From positions 1,054,001 through 1,118,000 of the forward strand of contig OZ345367.1 of NCBI GenBank assembly GCA_977006965.1: 64,000 nt of DNA, in the 5' to 3' direction. The notes below the pieces were generated by a model that saw only the letters and a list, made by a program, of their open reading frames with translations, searched no databases and had not been told where the DNA came from. Both the position numbers and the translations under genes were made by a program. The stretch is from Phymatolithon calcareum. Taxonomy: Eukaryota > Rhodophyta > Florideophyceae > Hapalidiales. Below, piece after piece: positions 53,671-64,000 of the stretch (position 1 is the first letter of the stretch; every line of letters starts with the position of its first letter).

Positions 53671-53717
53671 CGATATATACAAATCAGAGAATGTTATGCT
53701 CTGATCTGTATATATCG
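53671..53717. repeat. Hairpin, 19-bp stem, 9-nt loop
   Basis: CGATATATACAAATCAGAG (53671-53689) pairs with 53699-53717 with one mismatch. It lies 250 bp upstream of the acyltransferase start. Confidence 0.8.
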
Positions 53718-53780
53718 ATATTGCATCGGTTGTTGCATCATCACGGCAAAGAGGAAGCAAGCCCGTAAATGACGTTCTAG

Positions 53781-53794
53781 TATCATATGATACA
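53781..53794. promoter_or_regulatory. TATCATATGATRCA motif upstream of the acyltransferase gene
   Basis: TATCATATGATACA is 186 bp upstream of ATG 53967 and identical over 14 bases to 63891-63904. Confidence 0.4.
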
Positions 53795-53966
53795 CGTCTC
53801 AAATTGACGTGGACTCCTGCTACTCGAGATTGCATCAATTTCACTCCACCAGCCGTTTCCTTCGCTCATCATCAACAGCTGATCGGTTCCGCGGTGGCAG
53901 AGGGCAACTCCCTTGCACCGTCTTGCTGGTGCTGCGCAACGTGCGCAGTTAGCTTCCACCTTCATC

Positions 53967-55016
53967 ATGCCGTCATCTCTCAGTATCGCTTGCAACGTCT
54001 TCACAATTCCAATAGTCGCTTTGGGTTCTCTTTACATCAGTGTAACGACTTTCATAATCCTAGATGGCGTCGTGGGGCTCGTAGTATTACTCTCCCGTCT
54101 GTTACGTCTAAATTTCCGCGCATTGATCGAATTTCAATCCGCCGTTCTTCGCATCTGGTTCTCCCTGTTCATGGGTCACCACGAGCATTTCGGCGGGCTT
54201 ACTCTCAAGGTGACCGGCGACACGTTTCGATACGATGATCGCGCAATTATCATTTGCAATCATCGCTCATGGATTGATACGCTCGTCATGTACTCACTGG
54301 CGCGACAGGTGAATCGTCACGGCGATGTGAAGTTTCTCGCAAAGTATCCCCTAATCTTCTTTCCCGTGTATGGAATTGCTGGTCTTATTCTTGATGCAGT
54401 TATCTTCATTGAACGTGAAGCGTCGCAGGCGGGGAGGCGTCTATCAAATGTGTATGCACGCTTGACAGATTCGCGTCGTGAGGGACATCCCTTCTGGCTC
54501 ATCATCTATGCCGAGGGTACGCGACGAACGCCGGAGAAGTTGCGCGATGCTCAAGGCTTTGCGAAAAAGCGCGACCTTAAGGTCCTTAATCACGTTCTTC
54601 AACCGCGGACAAAGGGCTTCGTATCCTGTACACATGCCCTGCGCGACATCGCCACTGCGGTCTACGACATCACAATTGCATACGGTGATGAACCTAACAC
54701 TGAGATCTCGCCCACTTTTCTGCAAAGGCATTTCACGACGGCATTGGCACCAAGGGTCATTCACGTTCATCAGCGCCGTATTCCCTTTGACATCGTGCCG
54801 AAGGATGACGAAGAAGTTAAGAAATGGCTCTACAAGTTGTATGAACAAAAGGACGAGCTTCTGGATGGCTATTATAAGAACAAAAAGTTTGACGGCCGAC
54901 CAATGCGATGGAACAGAATTACTACGGGGTACTGGCTCAAGTGTGGGGCCATTTGGACATTTGCAGTATTTGCCTTTGCAGCCGTTTTTCTAAAGGTGGT
55001 CAAGCTTTTGAAGTAA
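53967..55016 (+). CDS. Lysophosphatidic acid-type acyltransferase (AGPAT3/4/LCLAT family)
   Basis: A 349-residue single-exon protein from ATG 53967. It transfers an acyl chain from acyl-CoA to a lysophospholipid, in membrane lipid synthesis at the ER or mitochondria. Motif I is CNHRSWID (His99, Asp104, the HX4D catalytic pair). Motif II region is FLAKYPLIFFPVYGIAG at about 123. EGTR at 183-186 and QPRTKGF follow, the spacing seen in AGPAT3, AGPAT4 and LCLAT1 rather than the short bacterial PlsC. Hydrophobic segments lie at about 8-45 and 322-349, so both ends are probably membrane anchored. Which lysolipid it prefers (LPA, LPI or lysocardiolipin) cannot be told. It converges on aminopeptidase N; the stop codons are 244 bp apart. 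Confidence 0.92.
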   Translation: MPSSLSIACNVFTIPIVALGSLYISVTTFIILDGVVGLVVLLSRLLRLNFRALIEFQSAVLRIWFSLFMGHHEHFGGLTLKVTGDTFRYDDRAIIICNHRSWIDTLVMYSLARQVNRHGDVKFLAKYPLIFFPVYGIAGLILDAVIFIEREASQAGRRLSNVYARLTDSRREGHPFWLIIYAEGTRRTPEKLRDAQGFAKKRDLKVLNHVLQPRTKGFVSCTHALRDIATAVYDITIAYGDEPNTEISPTFLQRHFTTALAPRVIHVHQRRIPFDIVPKDDEEVKKWLYKLYEQKDELLDGYYKNKKFDGRPMRWNRITTGYWLKCGAIWTFAVFAFAAVFLKVVKLLK

Positions 55017-55260
55017 CTTGTGCTCGTTTTCGACACAAGTCGCTCTAGATCAGTGGTATCGTTCAGAAAGAATTGTAAGACAACTGTAAAGAATGAATTT
55101 TCGGCGACTAACATCTCAAACACACAATCCCCGGCAATCGTTTCTTCAAAATCAGATAATCGAGCAGAGAAACCCAGCGACGAATTTTACTTACGGTGAC
55201 TACATGGCTGGGTGCGAGGGTGGACAAAAAAATTCAACAAGAGAACAAAAAGGCCCCCGC

Positions 55261-58200
55261 TTACGCCACAGCCAGACAGTTGGTCACCACTTCGAACACA
55301 TCCTTCGACAGACCCTCAGTAGCCTTCATACGCTCGAGCTCGGCACACATAAGGGCTTGGCGACCGGCATCATATTTCTTCATCCTAGTAAAAACGCGCG
55401 TCACACGAGCCGCAACCTGAGGGTTGAGCTTATCCAGGCGAAGAATCTGATCTGTCAAGAACTTGTATCCCTCGCCATTCGGCGACATATGCAGGTTCGA
55501 TGCGGCATACCCACCGATGAGGGCGTATACGCAGTTGGGGACAGCGATGTCAAACGCCTTGTGGTCCATGAGCTCAAGTACGGACTCTAGAGCATCCGGA
55601 CGGGGGGCCGCGGCCTGGATCCGCATCCACTTGTCCACAACTAAGCGTTCATTCTCCCACTTATCGTAAAACTCCTTCAGCGCAATATCGCGTTGCTCGC
55701 ATGTGCTGCTCGCCAGTGTCCCAAGTGCCGAAAGCACGTCGGTCATATTGGTGCCATTGCGCACCTGCGTAAGTGCGCCGTCGTAGATTTCATTGTTCTC
55801 CAACATCGCAAGGTAGGACAAGGCAACATTGCGGAGTGCACGTCCGCCCTGTGCCTCAGGGTCCAATGTGTACTCGCTGGTCCCAGGCCCATGGTTCAAG
55901 GTGTCTCGGAGTTCTTTCTCAAGAGCGAGAGCGACTTCCTTGCGGACATGCTTGCGCGCAGCGCGGATTTTCACGGGATCGGCAACTTCCATATGATCCA
56001 CGATGTAAGATTCAGATGGTAGGTAGAACACTTCGGCGCGAAGAGCAGCATCGATATCCTCGTTTACGAGAGTCTTCCGGAACGCTGTGATCACAGACTC
56101 AGGAACCGCGGGGAAATCATCCGACGTTGAGCCAATGCATTCCAGAATAATCTTCAGAGCGATTTTCTGGCCTGCTTCCCACCTGTTGAACTCGTCAGCA
56201 TCGTTACCCATCTGGAAAGCAAGAGCTTCCAAAGATTCACCCTGTTCATACTTCAGCTTCACAGGTGCGCTGAAATTGCGAAGCAATGATGGCATGGTCC
56301 CTTCTGGCACATTGTGTAACACGAAATTCTGACTCTCCTCCGACATAATAAGAACCTTGTCAAAGGCTGGCTCCTCACCTCCACCAAGATCCATAAGCAC
56401 CTGTTCTCCATCCGGACCGATCAGCCCTGTCTTCACTGGAATCAAACCAGGCAATTTCTCGCTCTGCTTGTGCGTGGGAGGCACAACCTGCTTCATATTC
56501 AGGGTCAGCGTTTTCTTCTCCTTGTCGTATGCACTTGTCACAGTTACTTCCGGAGTTCCGGCCTGGCAGTACCACCTCTTGAACTTCTCGACGTCAAACA
56601 CCCCCGGGTTCGCATCAGCAATGGCCTGGATCCAATGATCAGTTGTGACTGCTTGGCTGTCATGACGCGAGAAGTATATATCTGTACCAGCACGGTAGCC
56701 CTTCGGTCCTACAAGAGTGTGGAGCATTCGGATGACCTCTGCCCCCTTATCGTACACGGTTACAGTGTAGAAGTTGTTACAAGTGATGTAGGAATCTGGA
56801 CGGATAGGATGCGCCATGGGTCCCGAATCCTCTGCAAACTGCGCCGTGCGCATGATGTTTACATCACTGATACGCTTCACGGTTGGTGCATTCATATCCG
56901 CGGAAAAGCTCTGGTCCCGGAAAACGGTGAGGCCCTCCTTGAGAGAAAGCTGGAACCAGGAATTCACAGTCACACGGTTGCCACTGTAGTTGTGGAAGTA
57001 CCTGTTCACAAGAAAAAATGGGGAATAAGGTTGCAAAACGGTTAATACCTATTCGTAATTGAGAACAAAAAGAGAACACGGACTCAAGCACTTACTCATG
57101 AGCAACAACACCTTCAACATTGTTAAAGTCAGAGTCTGTCGCAGTGGCCTGACTCACAAGCACATACTTGGAGTTGAAAATATTGAGTGACTTGTTCTCC
57201 ATAGCACCCATGGTGAAATCAGGAACGGCAACAATGTTGAAGATGTCCAGGTCGTACTCCAATCCGTACACATCCTCATCCCACTTCATCGCCTTCTTCA
57301 GACTACGCATAGCATGAGCACATTTGGGAAGTTCGCTTTCCCCCTTCACATAAATGCGGAGAGTGACATCACGGCCATTCATAGTCTTGAATGAATCCTC
57401 TACATGAACGAGCTCGCCCGCAACCAAGGCAAACAAATAGCACGGCTTCTTGAACGGATCCTCATACTCTGCCCAATGCTTGGACGGATCACCCTCAACG
57501 TCACCAGAGCCTACAATATTTCCATTGGACAGGAGAACCGGGAAGCGACTTTTGGTCCCCGTGATCCGCACGGTGTACTTCGACATCACATCCGGGCGAT
57601 CTGCACACAACAATTCGAAAAGAAAGCGGAACAACGCCTGTTAGAAGAATCTGAAAACTAGACTAGATCGCCAATGTTGAAGTTCGTTGAAGACATACCT
57701 GGGAAATACGTGATGCGACGGAAGCCCTCAGCTTCGCACTGGGTACAATAATTCCCGGAGGACATGTACAATCCCTCAAGTGCGGTGTTCTTCGCGGGCT
57801 TGATACGAACCGTAGACTCAAGGGTGAAAGTTTCAGTAGCCGGGATCGCGGGCGCCTTGATGGTAAGTGAACCCTTCTTGGAATCGATTTCAAACTGTGT
57901 CTCAGACAGCGGAACACCGTCAATCATCAGCGATCCAGGCACAAGCTCCAAAAGGTCACCATCCAACACGAAAGGCGTGCCCGCAGGACAGTCCGGACGC
58001 ACAACGAGGACAGACTTCACTTTGGTGTCGAGCCCATCATCGTCAAGATCGAACAAAAGGCGGATATCATCAACGAGAAACGTTGGCGGCTTGTAGTCCT
58101 TGAGAAACTTCTCAACCGGCGCTTCAGGTGCGACTACAACTTCAGACGTTGCGGCACTGGCCACAGTCGTGCCCTCACTTGGCGGCATTGTGGAGAAGCT

Positions 58201-58350
58201 CTGTTGACAGGCACTTAACGCGCTTCGACGTAAGAAAGAAGATCGGTTAAGCACTCCGCAGGTGCGTCTAGGGACAGTGGATCCCCTCCTATGCGCTGGC
58301 GTCCACGAAAGTACGGGAACAAACGCCTTGCGCCAGCACTCTCTCCACAT
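55261..58350 (-). CDS. Aminopeptidase N, M1 zinc metallopeptidase (PepN type)
   Basis: Three exons, 58350-57699, 57600-57096 and 57001-55261, give 965 residues. Introns are 98 and 94 nt (GTATGT and GTAAGT donors). The enzyme removes N-terminal residues from peptides. Evidence: substrate motif [11 protein letters not shown] in exon 2, and HEYFH with Glu 18 residues further on (His385, Glu386, His389, Glu408), the zinc site. The [24 protein letters not shown] context is the bacterial PepN subfamily found also in plants and apicomplexans. The second intron splits the codon of the catalytic Glu386. The first 55 residues are basic and Ser-rich ([23 protein letters not shown]), a probable plastid or mitochondrial transit peptide; an internal Met at SFSTM-PP could start a cytosolic form. 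Confidence 0.94.
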
Positions 58351-59489
58351 GATGTGGCAATCAATTGAGAGAAATTTTTACATTCCAGATCGGTTTGTTG
58401 TGCCTCTGATTGATATAATCTCGTGGCCCGTGGCGCTATTAAAATTCCAAATTTTCACATTACTCCACAGAGGAGAAAAGAAGAGCTATTTACTGTGAAA
58501 TTCATTACGTGACCCTCTAATTTTTTATTTTTAACATGAACAGTATCTATCGGGCGTTGAACAGTACCGTGGCCTAGTGAGAATCGCGCAGCCGCGGACA
58601 CTATGGATCAAGCTACAGGCTGCCTATAGGATAAATGAAAGCCCTCAAGGAGTAGATTTAGGTACTTGCGCACATTTTGCTACAATGGATCCGGTTTTGT
58701 TTATCGAGAATACAATTGCATGTACAGTACGACGCCACGCTTGCCACGAAAATCATAGGACATGAGGGCCAGTCAGAATTATGTCCTCAGAACACCGTGG
58801 AGAATAGCATTGTTTGAGGCAATTTGCGCCCCGGAATGAAGGATGTCTTCAGAGTTTCAGAATTCCATATGGCGAATGCTCTTCCATAAATTCTGGGACA
58901 TAGCGAACGGCTTAGCTACAGTACTCGATTGAAACATAGGTTTCCGAACAGAGGATAGTAATAGAAAATTGTGCCGTATTTATTCGGACGAACGTTATGC
59001 GCCTGAAGGCAGGCGGATTGGAGTCCAACGAACACAACAAAGAATGAAAGAAAACACTATGACACACACAACGTTGTGCGTCTGCTAAGAACGAAGACGA
59101 TCGCTTGAGGTGAGCACACACAAACCTCGTCTCATGATGAACATTTCGTTCCTGACGAGCTTCATCTCACCTCTGTCGTCGTCGCGACGTAAAACCACAA
59201 GAAAACATAACAATCGAGATTTCTAGGTCCCAATCCAACTTTCCCCACTCGCAAAACGTCGTAGCTTGCGATTCTCTATACAACGGAATCGCGAATAGGA
59301 AATAACTGGCATAGTTACTGATGAATACCAAAATGTCAGACTGAAACCTGACCGCAAACAGCCCTGTGCATGCGCTCCCTAGCAGATCAGGCCGACTGAG
59401 ACCAAAAACGGCATTCAACATATCTGTCGAAAAACCAACCCACTAATGTACAGGTGAAGGCATGCCCACAGGGACGGGACGCATTCACA
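58351..59489. other. Intergenic
   Basis: These 1.1 kb separate the aminopeptidase start from the helicase stop. I see no gene; open frames are short. One GTACAGTAC lies at 58722-58730. Confidence 0.5.
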
Positions 59490-62675
<3,186 letters not shown>

Positions 62676-63806
62676 CTACTGCTCCTCAAGTGCAGCAGCA
62701 ACTTTTCCACCGTCTTGCACGCACTGCTCAAGGCGCATAAACTCCTCCCGTGCAAAACTCAACTCCTTAGATCGTGCAATCATATTCTCTCTCAGCTCGT
62801 TAATCCGTCGCGAATTCAATTGCTCAATTGCCCCTTCGAGAGCAATCTCAAGCAGCCTGACCTCGTCATGATACACTGTCGCCCGCTGAAGCGCATCTTC
62901 CCTTTCTCTCTTAACCATCTCAATAACAGGCCGGACCCAATCGTCAGCAGCATCGTCAGCCACACGTGCAGCATCTGCGGCATCAACGTCGTAAAACTGC
63001 GGCCAGCGACGAACTGCCGGATGGGGAAGTAGGGTAGCGAGACTCAATGGCAAGTGCGCCGGGCCATGTCTCAGCGAAGCCACCGCATCCATCGACCTGA
63101 GCACAGCTTCTGCTGCGAATGCACAGTCTGGGGACAGCGTTCCAGCCGCGCGCACGGCGGCTGCCCCGGCGGCGGTGAGCCGCACGCGCGTCATAGGTCG
63201 ACCCGGCCTATCGGGCTGTGTTGCCAGCAGAATAGCTGCGAGGAAGAGGGCACCTGAGCGTACACCGGCATGGTGTGATGTGCCGGTCAGATCCGGTCGC
63301 GACATGAGTAGCACGCACACCTGTAGAAGATATTGCAGGAAGTCGCCGGACTTCTGCCATCTCGGATTCGCGGTGTGGAGTGCGTGCCCTTCGCTTGCAG
63401 CCCATAGTTCGCGCATGGGCGCGTAGCAAAAGCACTTCGTTTTCTCCGCGTCGACTGCATAACGGCGCGTCAGGGCACAAACATCCTGTACGTAAGGCGG
63501 CGCGTCCACAAGGACGCGCAGAGCATCTCGCGTGGAAAGAGAGGGCAATTCGGGAAGCCCTTCTTCAAATGGAACGGAAGATGATGCGGTTTCGATGGAT
63601 TTTTGTTCATCTTCCGCGATCCAATCCATTGAGTTCAGGTTTAGTCCAGGCGGAGTTCTGGTTTCGAGAATACTATCTTCCTCATTCAAGCAAGCCGGTG
63701 CGACGAGCATTGCCGGAGAGGTCGCTGGCCGCCCCTTGGATAAAGCAGCTGGCGACGAGGTTGCACGCCCATCTGAAGACACAACATGCCCGGCAAGCGG
63801 CGTCAT
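62676..63806 (-). CDS. Unknown protein with C-terminal coiled coil
   Basis: A 376-residue single-exon protein from ATG 63804-63806. I recognise no family. The first 85 residues are low complexity. Residues about 95-270 look folded and Ala/Leu-rich: APPYVQDVCALTRRYAVD, CFCYAPMRELWAASEGHALHTANPRWQKSGDFLQYLLQVCVLLM, then GALFLAAILLATQ and a small-residue helix AAGAAAVRAAG. Residues about 295-370 form a charged coiled coil (VIEMVKREREDALQRATVYHDEVRLLE, and LRENMIARSKELSFAREEFMRLEQ). No signal peptide or clear membrane helix. The long intact frame with skewed composition supports a real gene. A TATCATATGATACA motif lies 85 bp upstream of the start. Confidence 0.7.
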   Translation of the reverse strand: MTPLAGHVVSSDGRATSSPAALSKGRPATSPAMLVAPACLNEEDSILETRTPPGLNLNSMDWIAEDEQKSIETASSSVPFEEGLPELPSLSTRDALRVLVDAPPYVQDVCALTRRYAVDAEKTKCFCYAPMRELWAASEGHALHTANPRWQKSGDFLQYLLQVCVLLMSRPDLTGTSHHAGVRSGALFLAAILLATQPDRPGRPMTRVRLTAAGAAAVRAAGTLSPDCAFAAEAVLRSMDAVASLRHGPAHLPLSLATLLPHPAVRRWPQFYDVDAADAARVADDAADDWVRPVIEMVKREREDALQRATVYHDEVRLLEIALEGAIEQLNSRRINELRENMIARSKELSFAREEFMRLEQCVQDGGKVAAALEEQ

Positions 63807-63890
63807 AAAGTCATGACCACCATCAACGTGGGCTCTGCGGCGTCGAAAGACAACCGGCTCATCACTGTGATCCCTTCAGGACGAAAAGGC

Positions 63891-63904
63891 TATCATATGA
63901 TACA
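63891..63904. promoter_or_regulatory. TATCATATGATRCA motif upstream of a minus-strand gene
   Basis: Identical over 14 bases to 53781-53794. It is 85 bp upstream of the ATG at 63806. The core is a palindrome, so it works in either orientation. Confidence 0.4.
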
Positions 63905-64000
63905 TGTATGGAGATGCACCTCTGGAGCACAAATGGCTGAAGTAGGGCAAAAGCCAATCACTGACAACGTGCCAAACATGGGCCAATCCATATATGCCAA

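Larger units (their letters stand above)
50340..53966. other. Gene-poor stretch with perfect palindromes
   Basis: This is 3.6 kb without a supported gene. It contains foldbacks at 50610-50640, 51290-51319, 51710-51727, 51756-51792, 53223-53254, 53258-53287, 53445-53477 and 53671-53717. AATAAA at about 50418 is a probable poly(A) signal of the MAPK. From about 53380 the sequence is AT-rich. The upstream motif at 53781 belongs to the acyltransferase. Confidence 0.6.

Overview
The window is eukaryotic nuclear DNA, most likely from a red alga; a florideophyte such as Chondrus is my best guess, by inference only. The proteins are eukaryotic: MAPK, APC4, SPRTN, CIAO2, signal peptidase subunit 2 and DDX3/Ded1. 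One protein carries a bipartite plastid plus Tat-type thylakoid-lumen leader, so the cell is photosynthetic. Base composition is balanced. Most genes are a single exon, and the eight introns I could place are 80-223 nt, all GT-AG, with donors mostly GTRYGT. Gene islands alternate with long gene-poor stretches. I see no rRNA gene, no CRISPR array, no phage and no intact transposase or reverse transcriptase.

Layout. 1-19.6 kb is gene-rich: an ARM-repeat/MAP3K-like kinase, an old yellow enzyme, a LON-like plastid protein, a lumenal PsbQ-like protein, APC4, a SPRTN-type DNA-protein crosslink protease, a SET-domain methyltransferase, and an unknown protein made of four near-identical 120-residue repeats. 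19.6-27.7 kb is gene-poor, with one small possible myristoylated protein. 27.7-29.9 kb holds a NicO/UreH-like membrane transporter and a SANT protein. 29.9-38.2 kb has no gene I can support but carries many hairpins and a degenerate tRNA-like sequence. 38.2-50.3 kb is gene-rich: a bHLH-GAF-like regulator, 5-formyltetrahydrofolate cyclo-ligase, a small unknown protein, CIAO2, signal peptidase subunit 2, two unknown proteins, a 478-bp pogo-like MITE with TA target duplication, a proline-rich single-pass membrane protein, and a three-exon TEY-type MAPK. 50.3-53.9 kb is gene-poor with several perfect palindromes. 54-63.8 kb holds an LPA-type acyltransferase, a three-exon aminopeptidase N, a DDX3/Ded1 helicase and an unknown coiled-coil protein.

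The genes are mainly housekeeping (cell cycle, DNA repair, translation, Fe-S assembly, secretion, folate and lipid metabolism) plus signalling. They do not form one pathway. Six neighbouring pairs are convergent, one with only 11 bp between stop codons. I found no convincing undescribed multi-gene system. The best leads are the palindromes concentrated in gene-poor DNA, shared upstream motifs (TATCATATGATRCA and a 14-bp TATA element), the enriched 9-mer GTACTGTAC, the pogo-like MITE, and several unusual domain architectures.
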